Below, in pieces: positions 45,027 through 53,082 of a stretch of 64,000 nt of DNA; within the stretch, counting starts at the first letter, position 1; each line of letters opens with the position of its first letter. This stretch comes from Paracidovorax sp031843945 (GTDB lineage Bacteria > Pseudomonadota > Gammaproteobacteria > Burkholderiales > Burkholderiaceae_C): assembly GCF_031843945.1 (NCBI RefSeq), contig NZ_JAVTJJ010000002.1, forward strand, positions 558,001-622,000. The letters run 5' to 3'. Below the pieces are notes generated by a model that was not told where the DNA came from, made no database searches, and saw only the letters and a program-made list of their open reading frames with translations. A program made the translations under genes and the position numbers.

Positions 45027-46258
45027 AAAATGAACGCCGCCTCTCTATTCTTGTAGTCGAAGACGACCCAGGGAAGAAGCAGAAGCTCTTCGATTTCCTT
45101 CAAGCGCGTGCTGACCTGTTTGAAGACCCGGATGTGTGCGTCTCTACAGCAGATGCCAGCAAGAGAATGCAGGAGAGAGAGTATGACCTGCTCATTCTGG
45201 ACGTGGTGGTGCCTGCTAAGTCTGGCGGGGCACCAAACGAACGGAATTCTCTGGATCTGCTTGAGCAGATTGACGCTGAACATGGCGACATAAAGGTTCC
45301 TAGGTTTGTTTTACCGATTAGCTCCGCATCAGAATTGTCGCAGGAGGTAAAAGATTTTTTTCTTGGAAGGCCATGGGGCGTGATCGGTTACCACGAGGAC
45401 TCCGCTCAGGCTCTTCTTGACATCGAGAGCGTGGCACGTTGGATAGCTCGTCAGTCTGATCAGAACCCCCAAGAGCAACGCTCCGACATCTTCGTGATTG
45501 CCGCGTTGGAAGATCCCGAATTCGCTGCGACAGAAGCTGCGTTTGGGAGTTTTGGTCCACTTGAGCCGCTAGATTCAAAGCAGCTAGTCAGATTCTGCGA
45601 CGTTGTTGTGGGCCAGAAAAAAATCAAAGTCGCTGCAGCTTTTTGTGCACGTATGGGGCCGGTCGCTGCTGCATTGCTAACCAGCAAGGCTGCCGAGCGA
45701 CTTCGTCCAAAACTCGTCGTCATGGTCGGCATTTGTGCAGGAACTTCCGACAAGGTGGACATCGGAGATGTCATCGCCGCGGATGTATCTTGGGATTGGC
45801 AGAGCGGAAAATTCGTTGATCAGGATGGTGAGCAGGGATTCATGATTTCGCCCCATCAGCTCGATATCGATCTGGAAACTCGAACGGCATTACTCCAGTT
45901 CAAGCGGGATTCCGACTTCTGGGCAAGTTTTGCGCAAGATTCTCGTAAGCTGTCTTTAAGCCTCCCTAAGCTCGTTCTAGGACCTGTAGCTACGGGGGCA
46001 TCGGTGCTTGCAGATGCCCGAGTTGTGCAGAGGATTCGTGAAGACCAAAATCGAAGTGTGGTTGGACTAGACATGGAAACGTACGGGGTTTACGCAGCTG
46101 CACAAGCCGCTTCAATGCCGATTCGCGCGATCTCCTTGAAAGCTGTTTGCGACAAAGGCGATAAGGAGAAGAACGATGAGTACCAGACCTATGCTGCACG
46201 AGTTAGCGCTGCCGCGGTTCATCAGTTCATTGTCCGCTTCGCTGAGCCACTTCTCTAA
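45023..46258 (+). CDS. dtcC: Detocs effector DtcC: receiver domain fused to PNP-fold nucleosidase
   Basis: 411 residues. Receiver domain (about 7-140): Glu13/Asp14/Asp15 acidic cluster, acceptor Asp60 (LLILDVVVP), Ser100/101. Phosphorylase-superfamily domain (about 155-411): FVIAALEDPEF, MGPVAAALL, VVMVGICAG (233-240), IGDVIAADV, GPVATGASVLAD, GLDMETYG with Glu352, and CDKGDKEKNDEYQTYAA with Asp377 in the position of the catalytic acid. In Detocs a phosphorylated DtcC cleaves ATP into adenine and ribose-5'-triphosphate, starving infected cells. Stand-alone MTA/SAH nucleosidase is the alternative family reading, but the receiver fusion and operon argue for Detocs. Confidence 0.85.
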   Translation: MKNERRLSILVVEDDPGKKQKLFDFLQARADLFEDPDVCVSTADASKRMQEREYDLLILDVVVPAKSGGAPNERNSLDLLEQIDAEHGDIKVPRFVLPISSASELSQEVKDFFLGRPWGVIGYHEDSAQALLDIESVARWIARQSDQNPQEQRSDIFVIAALEDPEFAATEAAFGSFGPLEPLDSKQLVRFCDVVVGQKKIKVAAAFCARMGPVAAALLTSKAAERLRPKLVVMVGICAGTSDKVDIGDVIAADVSWDWQSGKFVDQDGEQGFMISPHQLDIDLETRTALLQFKRDSDFWASFAQDSRKLSLSLPKLVLGPVATGASVLADARVVQRIREDQNRSVVGLDMETYGVYAAAQAASMPIRAISLKAVCDKGDKEKNDEYQTYAARVSAAAVHQFIVRFAEPLL

Positions 46259-46354
46259 ATGGCCCGCCGAATCTACGCTCCGCCCACCAAACATCCGCTT
46301 CTGGTCAAACGTATCTATTCGCAGATTAGCACTCCAGCCTAAACCCATCAGCGG

Positions 46355-47155
46355 TCAATGCACAGGCCGACCAAGCCGCTTGCTCGCCCTGGATATCGCG
46401 TAATTCACCAGGCAGTACAGCGCTGCAACAACCAAGTACACAGGCACCAGCGAGTGATAGTTAGCGATCAGCACCCTGGCGTTTTGCATGAGCTCACCAT
46501 AGGTGACGACATAACCGAAGGTGGTGTCCTTGACCACGATGACCAGTTGCGCGACCAGTGCTGGGACGATGTAGCGAAGGGCCTGGGGAAAGACGACGAC
46601 GAAAAACACCTGGGCTTGGGTCATTCCCAGGCTGCGCGCTGCATCGGTCTGGCCGCGTGGAACGGCGAGCACGCCCGCGCGGTACACCTCGGCCACCACG
46701 GCGGCGGTGCTGAAGGCCACGGGCAAGGTCAGCATCCAGTAGGTGCTCAGCTTGATCCCCACCGATGGCAACACCAGAAAACACACGTAGATGAGCAGCA
46801 GCGTGGGCGTGCCGCGCAGGAACTCAATCACCGCGATGCTCGGCCAGCGCACGAACTGCGGCCGCGACTGACGCCCCAACATCAGCACCAATCCAAGGAT
46901 CAGCGCGATGACGGCGGCCATGGCCGCAGATGCCAGCGTGCCGAGCAGGCCTTTGGCCAGAAAGGCCCAGGTCGTGGGCCAGGCGAAGAATGTCCAGAAC
47001 CTGGCGTCGAGTTGCCCAGCGGTGTGGAAGCGGAACACGACCGCCGCAGCCAGCAAGAGCAGCACGGCCGCTGCGGCCACGCTCACCGCACGTGTCACGG
47101 CCCGGGCCTGCGGGCTTGGCGCACCGAAAAGAATGTCTTCCAGAGTACGGCTCAT
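46355..47155 (-). CDS. Polar amino-acid ABC transporter permease (second)
   Basis: 266 residues. A cytosolic N-terminus is followed by five or six membrane helices and the permease EAA loop (VPRGQTDAARSLGMTQAQVFFVVVFPQALR), typical of the His/Glu/Gln family. EFLRGTPTLLLIYV is the usual family signature. It should form one half of the inner-membrane channel with the next gene, whose stop overlaps its start by four bases (ATGA). The start at 47155 was chosen for that coupling. No ATPase gene of this transporter lies in the window. Confidence 0.92.
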   Translation of the reverse strand: MSRTLEDILFGAPSPQARAVTRAVSVAAAAVLLLLAAAVVFRFHTAGQLDARFWTFFAWPTTWAFLAKGLLGTLASAAMAAVIALILGLVLMLGRQSRPQFVRWPSIAVIEFLRGTPTLLLIYVCFLVLPSVGIKLSTYWMLTLPVAFSTAAVVAEVYRAGVLAVPRGQTDAARSLGMTQAQVFFVVVFPQALRYIVPALVAQLVIVVKDTTFGYVVTYGELMQNARVLIANYHSLVPVYLVVAALYCLVNYAISRASKRLGRPVH

Positions 47156-47814
47156 CGCAGAATCCGCGCCTTCTTTTCCAGTGCGGCGCCCGCCCACGCG
47201 ATCAGCAAACCACTCGCCACATACATCGCGGCGGCCACCGCGAAAGCGGCCATACCGGCTGCGGAATCGGTGGCGATCTTGGACACGAGCGTGGTGAGTT
47301 CCCTGCCCGGAAACGGCACCTGCGACGCCAGCGAGGTGGACAGCATCAGCGCGATGAGCAGCGAGGTCATCGGCTGCACCACCGCGCGCAGCGCCTGCGG
47401 CATGACCACCGCTGTGATGACGCGCATCGGCCGCATGCCCAGGCTGAGTGCAGCCTCGGCCTGGCCACTGGCGACGGTGTTGATGCCCGTGCGCAGGTAG
47501 TCCGCCGTGAAGGCGGAACACACCAGCGTCAGCGTGAGGATCACGGCAGGCTCATAGTCGATGAGGACGTTCAGATCGGGCAGCGCGAACACGATGAAGA
47601 TCAGCAGCGCCACGCTGGGAATACTGCGGAAGGTCTCGACGTAGACGGTCAGCCCGAAGCGCAGCGGCGGCAGCGGCAAGAGCCGAAGCACCGTCACGGC
47701 CATGCCCAGCAAGAAGCCGGGCACGAACGACAGGGCCGTGAGCTTCCAGGTCAGCAAAAGGGCCTGCCCGAAGGCAGGCCCGTAGTCGGCCAGGAGCCTG
47801 GAAACTTCACCCAT
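47152..47814 (-). CDS. Polar amino-acid ABC transporter permease (first)
   Basis: 220 residues with about five membrane helices. ETFRSIPSVALLIFIV and ASGQAEAALSLGMRPMRVITAVVMPQALR (the EAA loop that contacts the ATPase) place it with permeases of glutamate/aspartate-type importers. It begins three bases after the binding-protein gene ends, so the three genes form an operon binding protein-permease-permease. Partner of the 46355-47155 product. Confidence 0.92.
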   Translation of the reverse strand: MGEVSRLLADYGPAFGQALLLTWKLTALSFVPGFLLGMAVTVLRLLPLPPLRFGLTVYVETFRSIPSVALLIFIVFALPDLNVLIDYEPAVILTLTLVCSAFTADYLRTGINTVASGQAEAALSLGMRPMRVITAVVMPQALRAVVQPMTSLLIALMLSTSLASQVPFPGRELTTLVSKIATDSAAGMAAFAVAAAMYVASGLLIAWAGAALEKKARILR

Positions 47815-47817
47815 CGC

Positions 47818-48720
47818 TTAAGGCAAGGCGGGCGGCGTCGGCACGGCTGTGCTGCCGGTGCGCTGACCGATGGAAATGGTCCACAGCTTGGCCCAGGTAC
47901 CGTCGGCTTCGATCTTCTTCAGAAAGGTATTGATGAAGGCCGCGCCGTCCGAGCCCTTGGCCAGGCCAATGCCGTACGGGTCTTGCGCACCGAAGGGCGC
48001 GCCCGCCAGCTTGGCGTCGCCGGTGCCCAGGCTCAGGGCGTTGAGCAGCAGCGTGTAGTCGGTCACGTAGGCGTCTACGCGGCCCTGGCGCAGTGCGTCG
48101 AGCGCTTCCTGGTGGGTCTGGAAGTCTTGAACGGTCGCCTTGGGCGCGAATTGCGCCAGGATCGCCGGCCCCGTGGAGCCGGCCTGCGTGGCGGTCTTCT
48201 TGCCGGCCAGATCGGTGTGCGACTGGATCGTCTTGTTGTTGGCCTTGACCAACACCCCGGCCTGCGATGTGTAGTAAGGCCCTGCGAACGAGATTTTCTC
48301 GGCACGCGCGGGGGTGATCGAGTAGGTAGCGAGCACCAGGTCGACCTGGTCGTTGATGAGCACCTGCTCGCGCGTGGACGAGTTCACCTGCGTGAACTGG
48401 ACCTTGGCTCCATCACCCAGGATGTAGCGCGTCAAAAGCTGCGCCACCCCTGCGTCAAAGCCACGCATCTTGCCGTCTTTCTCGTTGAGCAACGAAAAGA
48501 GATTGGAGGTTTGCGTACCGCCCAGGCGCACGGTGCCGGCTTGCTTGATCTTGCTGGCCCAGGTGCTCGATGCGATGGTGGCAGCGTCGGCCACTGGGCC
48601 TTGCGCGACCAGCGCGTCGAACGCGGCTGCATTGATGGGCGTGCCCTGTGCAAAGACCGAGACACCGGCAACGACAGCCAGCGCCACCACGGTGGATTTC
48701 AGAATGGATTGGATTGGCAT
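47818..48720 (-). CDS. Amino-acid ABC transporter substrate-binding protein
   Basis: 300 residues with a signal peptide (STVVALAVVAGVSVFAQG, cleavage near residue 25). The mature protein is a family 3 solute-binding protein: KMRGFDAGVAQLL, DLVLATYSITPARAEKISFAGPYY, DLAGKKTATQAGSTG and RVDAYVTDY. It should capture a polar amino acid, perhaps glutamate or aspartate, in the periplasm. First gene of the operon with two permeases. Confidence 0.92.
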   Translation of the reverse strand: MPIQSILKSTVVALAVVAGVSVFAQGTPINAAAFDALVAQGPVADAATIASSTWASKIKQAGTVRLGGTQTSNLFSLLNEKDGKMRGFDAGVAQLLTRYILGDGAKVQFTQVNSSTREQVLINDQVDLVLATYSITPARAEKISFAGPYYTSQAGVLVKANNKTIQSHTDLAGKKTATQAGSTGPAILAQFAPKATVQDFQTHQEALDALRQGRVDAYVTDYTLLLNALSLGTGDAKLAGAPFGAQDPYGIGLAKGSDGAAFINTFLKKIEADGTWAKLWTISIGQRTGSTAVPTPPALP

Positions 48721-48754
48721 GCAGTCCTCTTGATGGGTGGGTTACGTAAATCAA

Positions 48755-48760
48755 TGTATA
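48755..48760 (-). promoter_or_regulatory. Possible extended -10 box of the ABC transporter operon
   Basis: On the minus strand TGCTATACAT gives an extended -10 (TGn TATACA), about 35 bases before the ATG at 48720. A TTGCAC lies too close (13 bases) to serve as a standard -35. Confidence 0.3.
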
Positions 48761-48845
48761 GCAGTTATGGAGTGTGCAAGTCCAAACAGCCCATTCCCAC
48801 CGCGCCAACGCACGCCGTCACGCGCGCCCATCCGGCGCGAGTCGC

Positions 48846-49215
48846 TCAGCCCATCTCGTACCAACGATAAGCTGCGACCACCTCATTGAGTCGAGCACCG
48901 AACGGCCTGCGTGAGCCCAGAGTCGACGGCCGAAGGCCCTGGGGGCCTCGAATGCGGCCTCGTGCTGAGGGTGACTGAGGGTGATCTTCCGAGGAGATTC
49001 GCATCAGCACACAGCGCGCCATTCGGTCTGCGGGCACGTCCGCGTCTCCGAAGGCTGCCGTCTTGGCATGCAGGAAAAGATCCAACGCCACCGCATCTCC
49101 GATCTCGCGGAACGCATCGACGGTTTCCTGGTAACGGTTGCCGCTGGAGTCGATGAAGATGAAGATGAAGATGAAGATGAAGAGCTGGCCGAACCCTCCG
49201 CGTCATGCACCTCGC
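48846..49215 (-). pseudogene. Decayed, truncated copy of the DUF4375 (DMP19-like) gene
   Basis: The minus-strand reading matches the C-terminal 120 residues of the intact gene at 50016-50627: DSSGNRYQETVDAFREIGDAVALDLFLHAKTAAFGDADVPADR, then FGARLNEVV near the stop. The stretch in between has drifted out of register (QSPSARGRIRGPQG). The conserved NGGFDQFFTN segment is replaced by a run of Phe-Ile from a GATGAA microsatellite, and the N-terminal 90 residues, including the zinc ribbon, are gone. DNA similarity extends into the downstream flank from about 48790, so this is an old segmental duplication. Confidence 0.78.
49152..49181. repeat. GATGAA microsatellite, five perfect units
   Basis: Thirty bases of (GATGAA)5 inside the decayed DUF4375 copy. 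The intact copy has unrelated sequence (TTGGTGAAGAACTGG) at this position, so the tract arose by slippage after duplication. Confidence 0.92.
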
Positions 49216-49316
49216 CAGAGGGGCATTGGGCAGCCAAGGAAGCCGGTTTCCGTGCGGGAGCGAGCAACAGGCCCGCCCAGCGGAATGCCGGCGGAGCCAG
49301 CGCCTAGTGGATAGCG

Positions 49317-49688
49317 TCAGTGAGTGTGCTCGCCGTAGTAATCATTGCCGCGCGAGAACTCTACGAACACGCAGGCCTCGTCGCCCACAGACCAGGCGTC
49401 GTGCCCGGGTGGAAGAAGCATGACGTCGTTTTTGGAGAAATCTTCCACCGAGCCATCGTCCATCACGACGCGCAGGGTGCCTTGCATCACCAGTGCCACA
49501 TGCGGCAGGGCGCAGCTGTGCGTTCCGGCTACTGGCTTGAGGTCGTTCGACCATTTCGCTCCCACATTGAACGTCACGCGAGTGACAGCCACCCCGTTCA
49601 ATTCGACCGTCTGCTTGTCGATCAAGCCATATGAAGAGCCCGGCGCGAGGTCCAGGTTGCCCTTCTGCATTTTTGGATCGTATGACAC
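49317..49688 (-). CDS. Small cupin-domain protein
   Basis: 123 residues forming a single cupin barrel: GTHSCALPHVALVMQGTLRVVMDDG (motif 1 with two His and a Gly-rich turn) and DVMLLPPGHDAWSVGDEACVFVEF (motif 2). A metal site is plausible. Small cupins of this kind bind sugars, aromatic compounds or oxyanions; the function cannot be named. It lies between the two copies of the DUF4375 duplication on the same strand. The C-terminus ends YYGEHTH, His-rich. Confidence 0.8.
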   Translation of the reverse strand: MSYDPKMQKGNLDLAPGSSYGLIDKQTVELNGVAVTRVTFNVGAKWSNDLKPVAGTHSCALPHVALVMQGTLRVVMDDGSVEDFSKNDVMLLPPGHDAWSVGDEACVFVEFSRGNDYYGEHTH

Positions 49689-50015
49689 GTTTATTCCTTA
49701 ACGGTAAGTACAAGAAGTCAGAGAGAACAAAGACAACAGCCGAGATTCCTCAGCATGGAAAATGAGCAAAAACCGTGCCTTTCATCGCATCAGATCAACT
49801 CCGCCCGAACGCCTCTGGGCAGTGGGATGAATCCACAAGCCACAGGATTCCTGCACAGAAAAGTGGCGCATTCGTCCATGCGCAAAAGACGGGGCGCCTT
49901 GATGGCACTCGCACGCACCTCCATGGGGCAGCGCCAACACTCCACACCGGCACAAGCGGGCCACCCTGACTGCGCCAACGCACGCTGTCACGCCAGCCCA
50001 TCCGGCTCAGACGGC
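49689..50015. other. Gene-free spacer
   Basis: 327 bases without a supported gene. The last 50 bases before 50016 resemble 48795-48845 (shared CGCCAACGCACGC and CCCATCCGGC), marking the right-hand end of the segmental duplication. Nothing else recognised. Confidence 0.55.
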
Positions 50016-50627
50016 TCAGTCCAGCTTGTACAACTGGTGAGCCTCGACCACCTCGTTGAGTCGAGCACCGAACTGCTCCGCGTGGTTCCAGAACCGCCGG
50101 TCGAGGGCGTCGAGCGCTTCGGATGCGGCGTCATATCCGGGGTGATCTTCCGAACAGGTTCGCATCAGCGCATAGCGCGCCGCCCGATCTGCGGGCACGT
50201 CTGCGTCGCCAAAGGCTGCATTCTTGGCCTGCAGCAAAAGATCCAGCGCGACCGAATCTCCGACATCGCGAAGCGCATCGACGGTTTCCTGGTAATGGTT
50301 GCCGCTGGAGTTGGTGAAGAACTGGTCGAAGCCTCCGTTGTGCACTTCGCCAGACAAAACATTCAGCAGGTAATAAAGCCGGTCGCCGTGGGGCAGCGCG
50401 TCAAAACCTTCGCCTTTGTAAACCCGGTCGACCAGCGCGCTCCAATACCGAGACTCCGCAGATTCCCGGTAGGCACGCTCGGCCTCGCGAGCCTGCCGCT
50501 GCGACTCGCCGCGCTCTTCGATGGAGCGTGTGTTGCCCCGCACGCACGGCATGCACAGCCCGTTGTTGGCGGCGGCCGTGTCGGGGTGAATCGAGTCACC
50601 GCATCGGGTACATGGAAGGCGTTGCAT
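50016..50627 (-). CDS. DUF4375 (DMP19-like) protein with N-terminal zinc ribbon
   Basis: 203 residues. The first 30 carry two CxxC pairs (CTRCGDS...GLCMPC), a probable zinc ribbon. A charged helix follows (about 35-55), then the DUF4375 core: YYLLNVLSGEVHNGGFDQFFTNSSGN and ALRDVGDSVALDLLLQAKNAAFGD. The EVxNGGFxQFF motif is diagnostic of this family; its function is not established here, though some members mimic DNA or bind proteins. A degraded paralogue lies 1.2 kb away. Confidence 0.78.
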   Translation of the reverse strand: MQRLPCTRCGDSIHPDTAAANNGLCMPCVRGNTRSIEERGESQRQAREAERAYRESAESRYWSALVDRVYKGEGFDALPHGDRLYYLLNVLSGEVHNGGFDQFFTNSSGNHYQETVDALRDVGDSVALDLLLQAKNAAFGDADVPADRAARYALMRTCSEDHPGYDAASEALDALDRRFWNHAEQFGARLNEVVEAHQLYKLD

Positions 50628-50683
50628 GGGCTGGATTCCTCCTTCAGAAATTGAACAACAAGTCCCTGGTGGACGGACTCACG

Positions 50684-51181
50684 TCAAGCCCTCGTTGGCC
50701 TGCATGCTTTGCGCATCGGCTGCGCCTCCATTCCGAAAGCCCTGGCAGGCAAGCCTTCCGCGACGAACCCATTGCGGAGATAGAACGGCCGAGCTGTACG
50801 TGTGCTTTCAAGATGCAATGCATCAATGCCCGTTCGATGTGCATGCGCTTCGATGGCCGCAAGCAACGCCTTGCCGACTCCAGTAAAGCGCATGGGCGGA
50901 GCAACATAGCAAAGCGTCACCTCACCGCTCGCCAAGGCCGAAGCGAAACCGATCGTTTGCCCATCCACACAAGCAACGAACGAAAAAGTACCCGGTGTCA
51001 GGATAACGCCGCGCATGAATGCCGGCGTCTTGTTGCGCAGCCAAGCGTTCAGAACTGAGCGGTCACCACCATGGTCGTCGACGCAGCATTCAGTGATGGA
51101 CCGCCGGATGACGTCGCAGGCTGCGTCAGCATCCTGTTGCGTGGCAGGTCGAACGTTGAGCTTCACTTGTTCTCCCATCAT
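50684..51181 (-). CDS. GNAT-family N-acetyltransferase
   Basis: 165 residues. VRPATQQDADAACDVIRRSI is the N-terminal GNAT strand-helix. FTGVGKALLAAIEAHA fits the acetyl-CoA loop (Q/RxxGxG/A, here RFTGVG), and ARPFYLRNGFVAEG is the C-terminal FYxxxGF motif. Acceptor unknown. It ends 57 bases before the DUF4375 gene and starts 15 bases after purT, so it may be transcribed with purT. The start at 51181 is one of two adjacent ATGs. Confidence 0.87.
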   Translation of the reverse strand: MMGEQVKLNVRPATQQDADAACDVIRRSITECCVDDHGGDRSVLNAWLRNKTPAFMRGVILTPGTFSFVACVDGQTIGFASALASGEVTLCYVAPPMRFTGVGKALLAAIEAHAHRTGIDALHLESTRTARPFYLRNGFVAEGLPARAFGMEAQPMRKACRPTRA

Positions 51182-51195
51182 CGGGTTCGATCAAA

Positions 51196-52443
51196 TCAGG
51201 CCACGCGCGGCTTCACCTTGCTCGCCGCCAGCTTGGCGTTGGCGCGCGCGGTGTCCACGTCATCCGCACGCGCCACGGCCACGCCCATGCGGCGCTTGGT
51301 GAAGCTCTCGGGCTTGCCGAACAAACGCAGGTCGGTGCCGGGCACGGCCAGTGCCTCGGCCACGCCGTCGAAGACGATGCCTTGCGCATCGACGCCGCCG
51401 TAGATCACGGCGCTGGCGCCGGGGTTGCGCAGGCTGGTGTCCACGGGCAGGCCCAGGATGGCGCGGGCGTGCAGCTCGAATTCGCTCTGGTGTTGCGTGG
51501 CCAGCGTGACCAGGCCAGTGTCGTGCGGGCGCGGGCTTACTTCGCTGAACCAGACCTCGTCGCCCTTCACGAACAGTTCCACACCGAACAGGCCCAGGCC
51601 CGACGACTGGCCGTCCAGGCCGCGGCCCAGGTCGTCCGTCACGGCTTTGGCGATGTCCTTGGCGCGTTGCAATGCCAGCGAAGGCATGGGCTGAGGCTGC
51701 CAGCTTTCCACATAGTCGCCCGCCACCTGCACGTGGCCGATGGCTTCGCAGAAGTGGGTCTGGATGCTGCCATCGGCCGCCTTGGCGCGCACCGTCAGCA
51801 GGGTGATTTCGTATTCGAAGTCGATGAAGCCTTCGACGATGACGCGGCCGTGACTGACGCGGCCACCGGCCATGGCGTAGTCCCAGGCTTTTTGCACGTC
51901 GGCCGGGCCGTCGAGCTTGCTCTGGCCCTTGCCGGAGCTGCTCATCACCGGCTTGACCACGCACGGAAAGCCGATGGCGGGCTGGCCGTCGGTGCCATCG
52001 ATGGCGGCCTGCAGTTCCTGCACCGAATCGCAGAAGCGATAGGGGCTGGTAGGCAGGCCCAGGGTTTCGGCGGCCAAGCGGCGGATGCCTTCGCGGTCCA
52101 TGGTCAGGCGCGCGGCGCGTGCGGTGGGAATGATGCGCACGGTGCCGGCGGCCTCCAGCTCTTCAAGCATGGGCGTGGCGATGGCCTCGATCTCTGGCAC
52201 GACCAAATGCGGGCGCTCGGCCTCGATCAGGCTTTTGAGCTGCGCCGGGTCGCTCATGGTGATGGTGCGCGCGTGGTGCGCCACCTGCTGGCCGGGCGCG
52301 TTCTCGTAGCGGTCCACCGCCGTGGTTTCCACGCCCAGGCGCTGCAGGGCGATGAGGACTTCCTTGCCCAGCTCACCGCTGCCGAGCAGCATCACTTTGG
52401 TGGCGTTGGGGGAGAGAGGGGTGCCGAAGGTGGTCATGGGCAA
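51196..52443 (-). CDS. purT: Formate-dependent phosphoribosylglycinamide formyltransferase
   Basis: 415 residues of the ATP-grasp superfamily. KVMLLGSGELGKEVLIALQRLG begins the N-domain, VVPEIEAIAT and MDREGIRRLAAE follow, FPCVVKPVMSSSGKGQS is the ATP-grasp lysine loop, and VELFVKGDEVWFSEVSPRPHDTG the metal site. PurT makes formyl-GAR from GAR, formate and ATP in purine synthesis, independent of folate. The start at 52443 could be two codons shorter. Confidence 0.96.
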   Translation of the reverse strand: MPMTTFGTPLSPNATKVMLLGSGELGKEVLIALQRLGVETTAVDRYENAPGQQVAHHARTITMSDPAQLKSLIEAERPHLVVPEIEAIATPMLEELEAAGTVRIIPTARAARLTMDREGIRRLAAETLGLPTSPYRFCDSVQELQAAIDGTDGQPAIGFPCVVKPVMSSSGKGQSKLDGPADVQKAWDYAMAGGRVSHGRVIVEGFIDFEYEITLLTVRAKAADGSIQTHFCEAIGHVQVAGDYVESWQPQPMPSLALQRAKDIAKAVTDDLGRGLDGQSSGLGLFGVELFVKGDEVWFSEVSPRPHDTGLVTLATQHQSEFELHARAILGLPVDTSLRNPGASAVIYGGVDAQGIVFDGVAEALAVPGTDLRLFGKPESFTKRRMGVAVARADDVDTARANAKLAASKVKPRVA

Positions 52444-52550
52444 AGCGGGGCTGAGGGTGGACGATGAACGGCAGAAGCCGGTGTGCCCGAATCATAAAAG
52501 AGGCCGGCTCGCCCTCCCCCATCTCATCCACCCGCATTTGCGGACTCGCC

Positions 52551-52994
52551 TCAATACTGCCTGTACGGCAGAAATTTGGCCGACAGCACCACGTTCACAC
52601 GGTCGCCCTTAGGGTCGGCCTCGCGGGTGATGTCCATGCTGAAATCGATGGCGCTCATGATGCCGTCGCCGAATTCCTCGTGGATCAGCTCCTTGATAGT
52701 GGTGCCGTATACGCTCACGATTTCGTACCAGCGGTAGATCAGCGGGTCGGTCGGCACGGGCGTGGGCAGCGAGCCCTTATACGGTACGACCTGCAGCCAC
52801 TTCTGCTCTTCTTCGGTCAGGTTGAAGATTTTGCCCAGCACCTGTGCCTGCTCGGGCGATGCGGTCATTTGCCCCAGGCAGAGCGCCGTGGTCCATTCCT
52901 TGGACTGGCCGACCTGGGCGGCGATCTCGTGTCATTGCAGGCCTTGGACGACCTTGGTGCCGATGATTTTTTCAGTGACGTCGTTGCGGTTCAT
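52551..52994 (-). pseudogene. cynS: Cyanate hydratase gene interrupted by an in-frame stop
   Basis: Read from ATG 52994 the product begins MNRNDVTEKIIGTKVVQGLQ and then meets TGA at 52932-52934, continuing in the same frame as HEIAAQVGQSKEWTTALCLGQM to the normal end KFLPYRQY. Relatives have Trp (TGG) at this position, so a single base change explains the stop. The downstream part keeps the catalytic Arg, Glu and Ser (YRWYEIVSVYG, GIMSAIDFSMDI). CynS converts cyanate and bicarbonate to ammonia and carbon dioxide. Internal initiation could give a 105-residue fragment lacking the helical N-terminal domain, and a base-call error cannot be excluded. Confidence 0.85.
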
Positions 52995-53082
52995 GGGGGT
53001 GAAAGCTCCTGTGGAGGGGGGACGAATGCGTGCCCACAACGGCAAGCAACGCGCGTGCCACCGCCCTTTCCATCCAGCCTCT

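Noticed and set aside
41224..46258. Ordinary two-component regulatory system
   Set aside because: There is no DNA-binding output domain, the sensor has no membrane helix or recognisable input domain, and the final output is a nucleosidase fold. The set matches Detocs better.
46112..46348. A short minus-strand open frame at the 3' end of dtcC (MGLGWSANLRIDTFDQKRMF...)
   Set aside because: Most of it is antisense to dtcC, it has no ribosome site, and I recognise no family; a vestige in the 96-base spacer cannot be excluded but is not supported.
49755..50654. A 299-codon plus-strand open frame
   Set aside because: It overlaps the DUF4375 gene antisense and its translation has no domain or composition of a real protein; the minus-strand product carries the EVHNGGFDQFF motif.
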